From the NCBI GenBank assembly GCA_902524245.1, contig CABZCN010000004.1, positions 1-64,000 on the forward strand: DNA of 64,000 nt, in the 5' to 3' direction. Below are positions 28,613-39,449 of the stretch, one piece after another. How positions within the stretch are numbered: position 1 is the first letter of the stretch; each line of letters begins with the position of its first letter. Source of the DNA: an uncultured Alphaproteobacteria bacterium. Lineage in GTDB: Bacteria; Pseudomonadota; Alphaproteobacteria; HIMB59. A program made the position numbers and the translations under genes. Below the pieces are notes generated by a model. The model was not told the DNA's origin and did not search any database. It saw nothing but the letters and a program-made list of their open reading frames with translations.

Positions 28613-31030
28613 CTAGTTAACGAATGTTTTTTCTTGATTTTGCTGGTTTTTTGGCTTCATAGACTCTGTAACTAAGTGTCTCCAGTCCAATTTTTTGTTG
28701 ATTTTACTAATTTTTCCATCAAGAGCTAAGTCCAACACCTCTTTTGCGAACTCTACTTTTTTAATTATCAACTTGTTTTGTATGTCTTTTTGTATTTCAA
28801 CTAGGTCCTTTTCATTTTCTTTTGGAATTATGACAGTTTTAATACCATACCTTATTGCGGCTAATAATTTTTCTTTTAATCCTCCAATTGGAAGAACTCT
28901 TCCTTTTAAAGTAATTTCACCAGTCATAGCAATATCTCTTTTAATTTTTATATCGGTAAGAGATGAAATTAATGAGGTGAAAATTGTAATACCAGCACTC
29001 GGGCCATCTTTAGGTATAGCTCCTTCAGGTACATGTAAATGAATATCTATTTTATCGAAAACCTTTGGATTTACTCCAAACTCAACTGAATTAGATTTAA
29101 TATAACCTAAAGCAGCAGTGATAGATTCTTTCATCACGTCGCCAAGTTTACCAGTGGCATTAATCATTCCCTTACCTGATGATAAATTAACCTCAATATT
29201 CAAAATATCTCCACCAACTTGGGTCCATGCAAGTCCGTTGGTGATACCCACTAAATTTTTCTTTTCTAAAACACTATCCTTGAATTTTTCTGGACCTAAA
29301 AAATTTTTTATAGCTTTATCATCAAAAACAAATGGTTTTTTTGACCTTGATTTATTTTTTTCTAATTGAAAAACAAGTTTTCTAAAAAGCTTATCAAAAA
29401 CTTTTTCGAGCCCTCTGACGCCTGACTCTCTAGTGTAGTGTCTTACTATTTTAGTAATTGAGCTTTTATCAAGCTTAAATTCATTATTTTTTAAAATATT
29501 TTTATTCATTTTTCTTGGAATTAAATATTTTTTTGCAATTTCAACTTTTTCTTTTTCTGTATAACCAGATACTTCAATGACCTCTAATCTGTCAAGAAGA
29601 GGACCAGGTATGTTGTAAGTATTACCTGTACATATAAACATTACATTTGATAAGTCATAATCAACCTCAAGATAATGATCATTAAATTGATTATTTTGCT
29701 CGGGATCTAAAACTTCTAATAATGCAGAGGATGGATCTCCTCTCCAGTCACTACCCACTTTGTCAATTTCGTCTAGTAGAATAATGGGATTCGATGTTTT
29801 GGTTTTTTTCATAGCCTGAATAAATCGACCAGGCATTGAGCCAATATAAGTTCTTCTATGGCCTCTAATTTCAGCCTCATCCCTAATTCCACCAAGAGAA
29901 ATCTTTGCAAATTCTCTGCCAGTAGCTCTCGCTATAGATTTACCTAATGAAGTTTTACCCACACCAGGAGGTCCTACAAAACATAGTATTGTACCAGATG
30001 CTTTCTTTGATCTTTTTTTGACTGCTAAAAATTCAAGTATTCTCTCTTTTACTTTTTCGAGACCATAGTGGTCGTCATTTAATATTTTTTCAGAACCTTT
30101 TATGTCTATGACTTCTTTTGAGAATTTTTCCCAAGGTATATCTAATATCCATTCTAGGTAATTGCGAATAACTGATGCTTCTGCAGACATTGGGCTCATA
30201 GATTTTAATTTTTTAAATTCATTTAAAGCTTTTTCTTTTGCCTCTTTTGATAGTTTTACCTCATTAATTTTTTTCTCTATTTCAGAATATTCGTTGGAAC
30301 CATCTTCACCATCACCAAGTTCTTTCTGTATGGCTTTCATTTGTTCATTTAAGTAGTACTCTCTTTGAGTTTTTTCCATTTGTCTTTTTACTCTATTTTT
30401 TATTTTTTTCTCAAGTGCAGAAAAGTTAAGTTCTTTTGAAAAGAAATTCAGTAAGTTTTGAATTTTTTTATTAATATCAATAATTTCTAAATTTTTTTGT
30501 TTATCTTCAATTCCGATGTTTAAGTTGTAATAAATATTATCAATGAACTGATATGGATCTTCGATATTTAAAAGCCCTTCAAGGATGTCATTATTATTTC
30601 CTATATTTTGTATATAATTTTGAAATTCATTTTTTAATACTCTTAAAGAAGCTTTTAATTCAACTGAATTTTTTTTGTTAATTACTACTGTTTCAATTTT
30701 AGCTGTGAGGAAGTTGTTATTTGCCTTAACAGCAGACTTTATCTTTACTATTTCTAAGCCTTCAGTAAGAACTTTATATGTATTGTCAGGTAACTTAAGA
30801 AACTGAATAATTTTTGATTTTACTCCGTAGGAATAAACATCGTTAACTTGGGGATCATCAGTTGTTGGTTCTTTTTGCGTAAATAAATAAATAATCTTGT
30901 TATTATTATTCATGGCAAAATTAATTGCATCAATAGATTTAGCTCGGCCAACAAACAAAGGTGAGGTTATAGAGGGATAAACAACTAAGTCCCTTAAAGG
31001 TAAAATAGGTCCAATGATTTGATTTTCCAT
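28613..31030 (-). CDS. lon: ATP-dependent protease Lon
   Basis: Cytoplasmic AAA+ Ser-Lys protease that degrades misfolded and regulatory proteins. Seen: an N-terminal substrate domain starting IGPILPLRDLVVYP, a long coiled-coil region (~200-270), Walker A GPPGVGKTS, Walker B IILLDEIDKV, and the protease motif PKDGPSAGITI with catalytic Ser, with the partner Lys downstream in GGLKEKLLAA. 805 residues, normal. Lies between clpX and hup. Confidence 0.97.
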   Translation of the reverse strand: MENQIIGPILPLRDLVVYPSITSPLFVGRAKSIDAINFAMNNNNKIIYLFTQKEPTTDDPQVNDVYSYGVKSKIIQFLKLPDNTYKVLTEGLEIVKIKSAVKANNNFLTAKIETVVINKKNSVELKASLRVLKNEFQNYIQNIGNNNDILEGLLNIEDPYQFIDNIYYNLNIGIEDKQKNLEIIDINKKIQNLLNFFSKELNFSALEKKIKNRVKRQMEKTQREYYLNEQMKAIQKELGDGEDGSNEYSEIEKKINEVKLSKEAKEKALNEFKKLKSMSPMSAEASVIRNYLEWILDIPWEKFSKEVIDIKGSEKILNDDHYGLEKVKERILEFLAVKKRSKKASGTILCFVGPPGVGKTSLGKSIARATGREFAKISLGGIRDEAEIRGHRRTYIGSMPGRFIQAMKKTKTSNPIILLDEIDKVGSDWRGDPSSALLEVLDPEQNNQFNDHYLEVDYDLSNVMFICTGNTYNIPGPLLDRLEVIEVSGYTEKEKVEIAKKYLIPRKMNKNILKNNEFKLDKSSITKIVRHYTRESGVRGLEKVFDKLFRKLVFQLEKNKSRSKKPFVFDDKAIKNFLGPEKFKDSVLEKKNLVGITNGLAWTQVGGDILNIEVNLSSGKGMINATGKLGDVMKESITAALGYIKSNSVEFGVNPKVFDKIDIHLHVPEGAIPKDGPSAGITIFTSLISSLTDIKIKRDIAMTGEITLKGRVLPIGGLKEKLLAAIRYGIKTVIIPKENEKDLVEIQKDIQNKLIIKKVEFAKEVLDLALDGKISKINKKLDWRHLVTESMKPKNQQNQEKTFVN

Positions 31031-31053
31031 ACTATTAAGATAGTGAGGAAATT

Positions 31054-32307
31054 TTAATTTTCACCCACTTTTTTTTTTATTTTTACTTTTTCTTTATATA
31101 CGATTATCGGTCTATTTGAGATTACTGACTCTTTACTTAAAACTACCTTATCCACAGAATCCTTATCAGGAATATCATACATACAATCAAGAAGTAGCTT
31201 TTCCATAATTGACCTGAGGCCTCTTGCACCAATTTTTTTTTCAACAGCTAATTGAGCAATTTGCTCTCTACCATCTTCAGTTATCTCGAATTCAACCCCT
31301 TCAAAAGAAAAAAGAGCCTTGTATTGTTTTGATATTGCATTTTTTGGTCTTGTAATAATCTCTTTTAAATCTTCTAGGGATAATTCATTTAGACTAGCGC
31401 TTACAGGAAGTCTTCCAACTAATTCAGGTATTAATCCGAATTTAATCAGATCGTCATTCTCAAGTTGTGATGTCATTGGTTGATCCTGATTAATTGATTT
31501 ATTAAAACCTATAGACTTTTTATTTACACGATTTTTTATGATTTTATCAATTCCTTCAAAAGCGCCTCCGCAAACAAACAATATATTTTTTGTATCAACT
31601 TGAAGAAACTCTTGTTGAGGATGTTTTCTTCCACCTTGAGGAGGCACACTAGCAGTTGTTCCCTCAATTATTTTTAGTAAAGCTTGTTGAACTCCTTCAC
31701 CTGATACATCTCTTGTAATTGATGGATTTTCACTTTTTCTTCCCACTTTATCTATTTCATCAATATATACGATACCCTTTTGGGCCAAAGTAACATCATA
31801 ATCACATTGCTGCAGTAATCTTAAAATAATATTTTCTACATCTTCACCAACATATCCAGCCTCTGTTAGAGTGGTTGCATCAGCAATTGTAAAAGGCACA
31901 TTTAAAAATTTTGCTAAGGTTTGAGCTAAAAGTGTTTTACCACAACCTGTTGGTCCAATAAGTAATATGTTTGATTTAGAAATTTCAATATCTTTTGAGG
32001 GGTTTTGAACTCTCTTATAATGATTGTAAACAGATACAGATAATATTTTTTTTGCATGATCTTGACCAATTATATGATCATCAAGATAATTATAGATCTC
32101 ACTTGGCTTTGGTATCTCAAATTTTTTCTTTGTGTCAATTTTATCATCTTCAACAAGTATATCCTTACATAAAACCACACACTCATTACAAATATAGACA
32201 TTTGGTCCAGCAATTAGTTTTTTAACTTCTTCTTGGCTTTTACCACAAAAGGAGCATGATATTTTTTTATCAGAGCTATTAGCAGAGATTATTTTTTCAT
32301 CAGACAT
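31054..32307 (-). CDS. clpX: ATP-dependent Clp protease ATP-binding subunit ClpX
   Basis: Unfoldase partner of ClpP. Seen: the N-terminal zinc domain CSFCGK...CNECVVLC (residues ~18-47), Walker [28 protein letters not shown], Walker [12 protein letters not shown], the pore region [16 protein letters not shown], and sensor-2 [10 protein letters not shown]. 417 residues. Two bases separate it from clpP, so the two are co-expressed. Confidence 0.97.
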   Translation of the reverse strand: MSDEKIISANSSDKKISCSFCGKSQEEVKKLIAGPNVYICNECVVLCKDILVEDDKIDTKKKFEIPKPSEIYNYLDDHIIGQDHAKKILSVSVYNHYKRVQNPSKDIEISKSNILLIGPTGCGKTLLAQTLAKFLNVPFTIADATTLTEAGYVGEDVENIILRLLQQCDYDVTLAQKGIVYIDEIDKVGRKSENPSITRDVSGEGVQQALLKIIEGTTASVPPQGGRKHPQQEFLQVDTKNILFVCGGAFEGIDKIIKNRVNKKSIGFNKSINQDQPMTSQLENDDLIKFGLIPELVGRLPVSASLNELSLEDLKEIITRPKNAISKQYKALFSFEGVEFEITEDGREQIAQLAVEKKIGARGLRSIMEKLLLDCMYDIPDKDSVDKVVLSKESVISNRPIIVYKEKVKIKKKVGEN

Positions 32308-32309
32308 TT

Positions 32310-32900
32310 TTATTTTTCAATTCTAGTAGTAATTACTTTATCTATCAAACCAAATTTTTGCGCCTCTTCAGGGTCAAAGAATCTATCTCTTTCCATTGCC
32401 TTTTCTATTTCACCAATGCTTATTTTGGTATGCTTTTGATATATTTCATTGAGTCTTTTTTTTGTCTTTAATATCTCTTCAGCATGAATTTTAATATCAC
32501 TTGCTTGTCCTGAAAAACCACCAGATGGTTGATGAATCATTATTTTAGAGTGTGGTAAGGCATACCTGTTGCCCTCTTTTCCTGCAGCGAGTATTAATGA
32601 ACCTGCAGAGGCAGCTTGACCAATACAAACAGTATGAACAGGGCATTTAATATATTGCATAGTGTCATACATCGCCAATCCAGCTGTGACTAGACCACCA
32701 GGTGAATTAATATAAAGATTAATTGGTTCTTCAGGACTCTCAGACTCTAAAAATAAAAGTTGAGCGCATATCAAAGAGGCAGATTCATCATTGATAGCGC
32801 CTGTTAAAAAAATAATTCTTTCTCTGAGCAGTCTGGAGAAAATATCAAAAGATCTCTCCCCTTTTCCTGATTGTTCAATGACTATGGGTACTAGATTCAT
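32310..32900 (-). CDS. clpP: ATP-dependent Clp protease proteolytic subunit
   Basis: Serine peptidase chamber that works with ClpX. Seen: [33 protein letters not shown] at the N-terminus, the catalytic Ser in [10 protein letters not shown], the catalytic His in [10 protein letters not shown], and [16 protein letters not shown] holding the Asp. 196 residues. The start at 32900 overlaps the end of tig by 26 bases; the family-typical MNLVP start supports it. Confidence 0.96.
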   Translation of the reverse strand: MNLVPIVIEQSGKGERSFDIFSRLLRERIIFLTGAINDESASLICAQLLFLESESPEEPINLYINSPGGLVTAGLAMYDTMQYIKCPVHTVCIGQAASAGSLILAAGKEGNRYALPHSKIMIHQPSGGFSGQASDIKIHAEEILKTKKRLNEIYQKHTKISIGEIEKAMERDRFFDPEEAQKFGLIDKVITTRIEK

Positions 32901-34101
32901 GTTTTTGAGATCCTTTTTTCATAAGCTCTTCTAAGCTTAACTTAGTTTCTTTGATTTTAAAAGTTTTCATAGACTCATCTGCTATTTTATTTCTAAGAAG
33001 AGTACCATAAGCAGCTTCTGCCGTTCTTTGATCAATTTTTTCACCATAATATTTTTGAATATACTCTTGGAGTTCTTTCTGCTCAACTTTTACATCTAAA
33101 AATTTTACTAATTCAGAAAAAAGAACGTCTTTTTGAATATTCTCACTTGTGAGTTTTTTTAAACTATCAATTCTTTCTTTGTGCTCATCTTTCATTTTAG
33201 ATAAATCAATTTGATATTTTCTTTTAAGCTCAAGATTTACAACCTCCTCGTTGATATCAATCTTTTTCTTTTGAGAGAGGACTTTAAGTAGATCTTCAAT
33301 AAAAAACTCTTTTTGAAGATAATTCATATCCTCATTGAGTTTATTATCAATTTTGTCATTTAATTCTTTAGTAGATTTTAATTTTAAAATCTTAATCAAC
33401 TCTTCATCATTCTTGGGATAGATCTTTTTATTTATATCTTTGACTTGAGCGTTTATCTTTATTCCTTTTGTAGAAAAATTAATATCAGATTTATTTTTAA
33501 TTTTTAAAAGAGCTTTTTTTAAGTCTAAAAATACTTCTTCTTTAGTTTGGGTGTTTAAGTCTACTCTTACCTCTTTTTGAGAAAATAATTTTTTTTGTTC
33601 ATCTTCATAATTTAATATTTCAAAATCTATAACAGAATTTTCATCTGATATATCTATACTCTCTAATGAATAGTACTCTTTTCTTACTTTTTCTCTAAAA
33701 TCATCAATGTCTTTTTTTGTTACCTCTGATGTAACTTTCTCTATTTCACTTGTTTTTAACTCATCCATTTTAATTTCGGGTTTTAAATAAAAAGCCAAGG
33801 TAAAATTATAATTATCTTTAAAATTAACATCAGGTTGTATCAGGGATTGTATTTTTTCATCCTCACTGATTTTATTTATATTTTTTGATACCTCTTCATT
33901 TAATACCTCGTTTTCAATTTGAAGACCAATTTTAGACTTTATGATGCTTACCGGTACTTTGCCCTTTCTAAAACCTGCAATTTCAAAAGTAGGTTGCTTT
34001 TCTGATATTTTTTCGTCAATAATTTTAGCAATGGCGCTTTGATCTAAAGATACCTCAAAAGATGATTTGTAACTTTTTTTTTCTATGTTTTTATAATCCA
34101 T
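32875..34101 (-). CDS. tig: Trigger factor
   Basis: Ribosome-bound chaperone and prolyl isomerase. Seen: the ribosome-binding signature [12 protein letters not shown] near residue 47, a diverged FKBP-like middle domain, and a lysine-rich helical C-terminal chaperone domain ([30 protein letters not shown]). 408 residues, short of the usual 430-450. The frame stays open to 34245, but that part runs through tRNA-Leu; the ATG at 34101 is the correct start and lies only 13 bases after the tRNA CCA. Confidence 0.93.
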   Translation of the reverse strand: MDYKNIEKKSYKSSFEVSLDQSAIAKIIDEKISEKQPTFEIAGFRKGKVPVSIIKSKIGLQIENEVLNEEVSKNINKISEDEKIQSLIQPDVNFKDNYNFTLAFYLKPEIKMDELKTSEIEKVTSEVTKKDIDDFREKVRKEYYSLESIDISDENSVIDFEILNYEDEQKKLFSQKEVRVDLNTQTKEEVFLDLKKALLKIKNKSDINFSTKGIKINAQVKDINKKIYPKNDEELIKILKLKSTKELNDKIDNKLNEDMNYLQKEFFIEDLLKVLSQKKKIDINEEVVNLELKRKYQIDLSKMKDEHKERIDSLKKLTSENIQKDVLFSELVKFLDVKVEQKELQEYIQKYYGEKIDQRTAEAAYGTLLRNKIADESMKTFKIKETKLSLEELMKKGSQKHESSTHSH

Positions 34102-34114
34102 ATTAATTGTATTC

Positions 34115-34196
34115 TGGTGCGCCAGGAGGGACTCGAACCCCCACGGTTGCCCACTGGTTCCTAAGACCAGCGCGTCTACCATTCCGCCACTGGCGC
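34115..34196 (-). tRNA. tRNA-Leu (TAG)
   Basis: 82 bases with encoded CCA: acceptor GCGCCAG with CTGGCGC, D-arm GGCGGAATGGTAGACGC, anticodon stem CTGGT/ACCAG around CTTAGGA (anticodon TAG), a class II variable arm, T-arm GGGGGTTCGAGTCCCTC. Lies 6 bases after tRNA-His and 13 bases before the tig ATG. Confidence 0.97.
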
Positions 34197-34202
34197 ACAA
34201 AT

Positions 34203-34280
34203 TGGGGCGAGTAAGGGGACTTGAACCCCCGACCTCCGGTACCACAAACCGGCGCTCTAACCAACTGAGCTACACCCGCC
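34203..34280 (-). tRNA. tRNA-His (GTG)
   Basis: 78 bases including CCA and the extra 5' G (G-1) typical of tRNA-His: GGCGGGTG start, D-arm AGCTCAGTTGGTTAGAGC, anticodon stem CCGGT/ACCGG with loop TTGTGGT (anticodon GTG), T-arm GGGGGTTCAAGTCCCC, discriminator C. First gene of the tRNA-tig-clp-lon-hup-tRNA transcript. Confidence 0.97.
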
Positions 34281-34285
34281 AAAAA

Positions 34286-34684
<399 letters not shown>

Positions 34685-34724
34685 TTTTTACATAAACCAA
34701 GTTAACAACTCAGGAGGTTATTAA

Positions 34725-36140
34725 ATGGACAAAAAATCATTACAAAAAATGATCGATGAAAATGGTATTAAGTACATTGATTTTAGATTTACTGATCCTT
34801 TAGGAACATGGCAGCACTTTTCAAACCATATCAATACATTTGAAATGGACGTATTTGAGGAAGGTATTGGTTTCGACGGCTCTTCAATTAGATGTTTTCA
34901 GTCAATTGAAGCTAGTGACATGATATTAATTCCAGATATTGAGACTGCATTTGTAGATCCCTTTTTTACAGATCCTACTCTAGTTCTAATCTGTGACATT
35001 CAAGATCCAATTACTGGACAAAAGTACGATAAAGATCCAAGATACGTTGCAAAAAAAGCAGAAGAATTCGTTAAAACCTCAGGAGTTGGTGATAGCATTT
35101 TCTTTGGACCAGAAGCTGAATTTTTTCTTTTCAATAACGTTCAAATTAATACGCACCCTCATCACTCTTCTTTTTCAGTTGACTCCGGTGAAGCAGTTTG
35201 GAATACAGGCACAGCTGAAGGTCCAAATCTAGGTTATAAAGTTAGAAATAAAGGTGGCTATTTCCCATGCCCACCTCATGACACTATGCAAGATGTTAGA
35301 TCAGAAATGGTAAATCACATGGTTGCAATTGGTATGAGTGTTGAAGCGCAACACCACGAAGTTGCTACTGCTGGTCAATGTGAAATTGATTTAAAATTCG
35401 ATACATTGGTTAAGATGGCCGATGATCTTCAAAAATATAAATACGTTGTGAGAAACACAGCAAAAAGTAATGGTTTAAGTGCTACTTTTATGCCAAAACC
35501 TCTTTCAAACGACAATGGTTCAGGAATGCATTGTCACCAAAGTATTTGGTCAAACGGTAAACCAGTATTTTACGGTGAAGGCGGATATGCCAATCTTAGT
35601 GATGAAGCAAAATTTTATATTGGTGGTTTGCTTAAGCACGCACCATCTTTATTAGCCTTTACAAATCCAACTATTAACTCTTACAAGAGATTAGTTCCAG
35701 GTTATGAGGCTCCGGTAAAACTTGCATACTCTAATAGAAATAGAAGTGCTATATGTAGAATCCCTGCATACTCACCATCTCCGAAAGCAAAAAGAGTTGA
35801 GTTTAGATGTCCAGATGCAACTGCAAATGGTTATTTAGCATTTTCAGCTATGCTTATGGCAGGTTTAGATGGAATTAAGAATAGAATTGATCCTGGTGAA
35901 CCAATGGATAAAAATCTTTATGATTTACCTCCTGAAGAGCAATCTAAAGTAAAGGAAGTACCTGGTACTCTTGAGGAAGCGATTAATAATCTTGAGTCAA
36001 ATCATGATTATCTTTTAGAGGGTAATGTGTTTACCAAAGATTTAATCGAGTCATATATCGAATACAAAAGAGAAGAAGAAATCGAACCAAATAAACTGCT
36101 AGTTACACCTGCTGAGTTCGACATGTATTACGATTACTAA
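34725..36140 (+). CDS. glnA: Glutamine synthetase type I
   Basis: Makes glutamine from glutamate, ammonia and ATP; dodecamer. All GSI marks are present: GFDGSSIRCFQ with the ammonium-site Asp, GPEAEFFLF, AGQCEIDL, NGSGMHCHQSIW, NSYKRLVPGYEAP, NRSAICRIP, FRCPDATANGYLAF, and the adenylylation loop DKNLYDLPPEE with its Tyr. 471 residues. Strong AGGAGG before the ATG. Adenylylation by the convergent glnE and control by PII follow from the context. This is the only one of the four GS-family genes here with the intact canonical ammonia site visible. Confidence 0.97.
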   Translation: MDKKSLQKMIDENGIKYIDFRFTDPLGTWQHFSNHINTFEMDVFEEGIGFDGSSIRCFQSIEASDMILIPDIETAFVDPFFTDPTLVLICDIQDPITGQKYDKDPRYVAKKAEEFVKTSGVGDSIFFGPEAEFFLFNNVQINTHPHHSSFSVDSGEAVWNTGTAEGPNLGYKVRNKGGYFPCPPHDTMQDVRSEMVNHMVAIGMSVEAQHHEVATAGQCEIDLKFDTLVKMADDLQKYKYVVRNTAKSNGLSATFMPKPLSNDNGSGMHCHQSIWSNGKPVFYGEGGYANLSDEAKFYIGGLLKHAPSLLAFTNPTINSYKRLVPGYEAPVKLAYSNRNRSAICRIPAYSPSPKAKRVEFRCPDATANGYLAFSAMLMAGLDGIKNRIDPGEPMDKNLYDLPPEEQSKVKEVPGTLEEAINNLESNHDYLLEGNVFTKDLIESYIEYKREEEIEPNKLLVTPAEFDMYYDY

Positions 36141-36141
36141 A

Positions 36142-38466
36142 CTAAATTAAAAGCAACCTGTCTAAATATTTTTTATTATCTACTTTGGACGGGTTGCTAG
36201 TTAGATTTTCAAACATAAGCAACTCTCTTAAATAATTAATATCGTCACGATATGAAAACTCTTTATTATTTATGTGGTTGATGTCTTCTTTAATTTTAAA
36301 GAGTTGAAAAAGATCCTTATTATTTTTTAAAGGATTTTTTATATCTACTATTTTTAAAAAGTATTCATTATCAATTTTAGAAAAGTTTGAAATAATTTGA
36401 TTTTTCATTTTTGTAAAATACTTAACTAATTTTATATTATTTGTTAAAAGACATACCTTCATAAAAGATAATTTATGAAATGGTTCACTAGTCTTTGAAT
36501 AAAATGAAAAGAAATTTTCAATATTAATGACTTGATCAGAGTCTCTATCAAAAGGTTTATTTCTATCATCAATTATTAGGATATTTGGGTCAATATATTG
36601 TTTCATTATCGAGTAAAATCTCCTTACAATTTTAATATTATCTATGTGATTATTTTTGTTTGATTGATATATAAAAAAAATATCTAAATCGGAAAAATTC
36701 GTAGCCATTTTGACACCGTAACTTCCAAATAAAATCGGTGTTAAGTCAGAGAAAATATTGCTTCTATTAACAATGTATTCATTTTTAACTAGTTCAAAAA
36801 TATAAAAAATAAACTTTCTTACAGCAGTATTTCGTTTTTTGAGGAAGTCAGTATTTGTTATTTTTTTTGAAAGTAACAAATAATCTAAAAGGAATAAAAT
36901 TTCATAAATATCCTGAATTGATTTTTTTAAATCTAAATCAAAATTATCAGAAAATTCTCTCAGCTTAAAAGTAGGTATGCCATAATTAAAAAAATAGACT
37001 AGTGACTCTATTAAAAAATTATTTTTGTAAATAAGATTTGTTAATTTTGAAGAATTCTCAAATATGAAAGCTAACTCTAAAAAAATTTTATTATTGTATT
37101 TGTATAAAGCAGTTAAATGGACTCCAGACTTATAATAGTTAATTAAATAGTCAAATTTTATAATTAGATCATCTCGTTTATTATGTGTTGATAAAATATT
37201 TATGAGACTTGAAATAGACTCTAAATAATCATTTTTTACTGTTTCTGAACTATTGATGTTCTCAGCTCGTTTTAAAAGACTATTAATAATTTTTTGGCTA
37301 GACTCATTAAATTTTTCACGTTGTAAACTTTCTCTATTTATTTTAGGGAAAAATAAACGCTGATATATTGTTTGAATTTCAAATTTATGCTTATCTAATT
37401 TTTTTGAAAAGTTATCTAATACTAAATTTAAATAGGTTTCATTAGAGTCAATTATATTCTGAAAAGTATTCTTTTTTATGTGTAAATAATTCTCAATTTT
37501 ACGGAAGTAATAATATGCCTTTGTTATATTTTTTAAGTCATTTTTTGGAATTATATTTTCATGTTTTTTTAAATTTATAAGTAATTTATGAATATTACTC
37601 TCTTTAAGAGAATTTATTTTTCCAGACCAAAGAAGTTGGTTAAAATGTATTATATTTTCACAAGATCGAATAAAGCCATAAGAATTTTTTATATCTAGCT
37701 TTTGTTCAGTATTACTGGAGGCAAAAAGCTTTTTAATTTCATCTATAGCGTAATAGTCAAATGTTCTTCTAAATAAAAAACTTTTTATTGCTTCCTTAAA
37801 TAAGAAATATTTTTGAATATCGCCACACAAAAAACTTGATCTATGAAATGCTAATCTCTCCCAATTTCTGCCAACTGAAGTATAGTAATTAATTGCTTGA
37901 TCCATATCAGATATAATTAATGAATCACCAAAATCTGGTCGTAACCTTAAATCTATTTTATGAAAAAAAGTCTCAGAAATATTCGATATTTTACTAATGG
38001 TTTTCTTTATAGATTTATTAAAATCTTGGAGGGAAATAGGACTATTTTTGGAGTCATAGAATATGATTATATCGATATCAGAGGCAAAATTTAAATCTCT
38101 TACTCCAATTTTACCCATACCTAAAATAAAATAATATTTTTTTAAACTATTATTAAATGATCTGTATAGATTGATATTAATGATTTTACTTAAAATATTT
38201 TTGCATAAAACAGACCACAATCTTGATCCATTAGACTGAGAAATTAAATTTTGATGAATTGATATAAAAATTAAATAAATAAGCTCATTTTTAAGTGTAT
38301 TTATATTGAGAAAGTTAGTTGTAGAGGAATTAGAATATTTTTTTATATTACTTTTGTAGTGGTTAAGTATTAATTGAGCATCAACCTTTGAAACATCATA
38401 AGAATTATTAAGATATTCATATTTTGATAAGAAAGTGGAAGATTTATATAATCTCTCTAACTCCAA
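36142..38466 (-). CDS. glnE: Bifunctional glutamine synthetase adenylyltransferase/adenylyl-removing enzyme
   Basis: Adds AMP to, and removes it from, the regulatory Tyr of GlnA. Two nucleotidyltransferase domains are visible: N-terminal GMGKIGVRDLNFASDIDI (Asp130/Asp132) with DLRLRPDFGD and GRNWERLAFHRSSFLCGD, and C-terminal LFGSYGVKMATNFSDLDIF (about residue 593) followed by a degenerate IDDRNKP. At 774 residues it is about 150-200 shorter than usual, with reduced helical linkers. Start TTG at 38466, inside the end of dus. It converges on glnA with one base between the stops. Confidence 0.9.
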   Translation of the reverse strand: MELERLYKSSTFLSKYEYLNNSYDVSKVDAQLILNHYKSNIKKYSNSSTTNFLNINTLKNELIYLIFISIHQNLISQSNGSRLWSVLCKNILSKIININLYRSFNNSLKKYYFILGMGKIGVRDLNFASDIDIIIFYDSKNSPISLQDFNKSIKKTISKISNISETFFHKIDLRLRPDFGDSLIISDMDQAINYYTSVGRNWERLAFHRSSFLCGDIQKYFLFKEAIKSFLFRRTFDYYAIDEIKKLFASSNTEQKLDIKNSYGFIRSCENIIHFNQLLWSGKINSLKESNIHKLLINLKKHENIIPKNDLKNITKAYYYFRKIENYLHIKKNTFQNIIDSNETYLNLVLDNFSKKLDKHKFEIQTIYQRLFFPKINRESLQREKFNESSQKIINSLLKRAENINSSETVKNDYLESISSLINILSTHNKRDDLIIKFDYLINYYKSGVHLTALYKYNNKIFLELAFIFENSSKLTNLIYKNNFLIESLVYFFNYGIPTFKLREFSDNFDLDLKKSIQDIYEILFLLDYLLLSKKITNTDFLKKRNTAVRKFIFYIFELVKNEYIVNRSNIFSDLTPILFGSYGVKMATNFSDLDIFFIYQSNKNNHIDNIKIVRRFYSIMKQYIDPNILIIDDRNKPFDRDSDQVINIENFFSFYSKTSEPFHKLSFMKVCLLTNNIKLVKYFTKMKNQIISNFSKIDNEYFLKIVDIKNPLKNNKDLFQLFKIKEDINHINNKEFSYRDDINYLRELLMFENLTSNPSKVDNKKYLDRLLLI

Positions 38467-39383
38467 ATGGCATTCCTCTCAAAATAATTTAGTAAGCCAC
38501 TATAGTTATTAATAACTGAGATTTCTTTTTTTACTTTTTTGGAATTTGATATGTTACTAAGTGCAGTGAGTATACTTTTTTTTAATAAATTAATATTTAA
38601 ATATTTGTAATGCTCTAATTCATTTATTGTATTAATTATTGAAGCTGTCTTCTTTTTGACATTCTCAAGATCTAATTTTTCTAAAAAAAAAGCGTCTTTC
38701 GCAAATTGCCTACCAATCATAAATTGAGTAATATTTTTTGACTGAAAAAATTTAAAGGTTTCTAAATCATTAACCTCACCATTAGGAATAAGTTCCATTT
38801 CAGGAAATTGATCACAACACTCTAAAAATAAATTGTAATTAATTTTTGGAATTGTTCTATTTTTTTTGGTATCTAAGTTCAAAACACCATTTCTACAATG
38901 TATAAATACTTTTTTAATTCCTATTTCATTAAACAATTTAAGATAATCAAAAATATAACTCTTATCCTCATTCATACCTAAACCAAGTCTACATTTTACC
39001 GATACATCTTTATTATATTTGATCAATTCAAATAAACATTTTTTTACTAAGTCATACTTTTGGGTTAAAGCTAAACCAAGCATATTTTCTTGGACTCTAG
39101 AGCTTGGGCAACCTAAATTAAAATTTACATGTTTAATAATATCTACTTTATTTAAAATATTTATTGCTCTTTTAATTTCTTCAGGATCTGAGCCTGCAAT
39201 TTGAATGGCGCTTTTATTATTTTTTAAAAAATGCTTGGTTATTGTTTTAGTCTCATTGTGGATGATTGCTTTATCCACTATCATTTCAGAAAAGGTAGTT
39301 ACACTATTTCCATAAATGTTTTCGACTAAACTTCTAAAATAGCAGTCTGTGTAACCCATCATTGGTGCTAAATAATAATTCAT
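38457..39383 (-). CDS. dusA: tRNA-dihydrouridine synthase (DusA-like)
   Basis: FMN enzyme that reduces uridine in the tRNA D-loop. Seen: APMMGYTDCYFRSL at the N-terminus, QIAGSDPEEI, NFNLGCPSSRVQ with the catalytic Cys92, VKCRLGLG, FIHCRNG, and PNGEVND with a following MIGRQF phosphate-binding stretch. 308 residues. DusA subfamily is favoured by NLGCPSSRVQ and the length; the exact subfamily is not certain. The last ten bases overlap glnE. Confidence 0.87.
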   Translation of the reverse strand: MNYYLAPMMGYTDCYFRSLVENIYGNSVTTFSEMIVDKAIIHNETKTITKHFLKNNKSAIQIAGSDPEEIKRAINILNKVDIIKHVNFNLGCPSSRVQENMLGLALTQKYDLVKKCLFELIKYNKDVSVKCRLGLGMNEDKSYIFDYLKLFNEIGIKKVFIHCRNGVLNLDTKKNRTIPKINYNLFLECCDQFPEMELIPNGEVNDLETFKFFQSKNITQFMIGRQFAKDAFFLEKLDLENVKKKTASIINTINELEHYKYLNINLLKKSILTALSNISNSKKVKKEISVINNYSGLLNYFERNAIWS

Positions 39384-39449
39384 CGAAAAAATTCTTTTAA
39401 TAATTGAAAAATACTTTAATAAAAGTAAAAATCATTAAAAATCAAGACA

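Noticed and set aside
34102-34245. N-terminal extension of the trigger factor reading frame
   Set aside because: It is a translation of tRNA-Leu and the spacer to tRNA-His; the protein starts at 34101.
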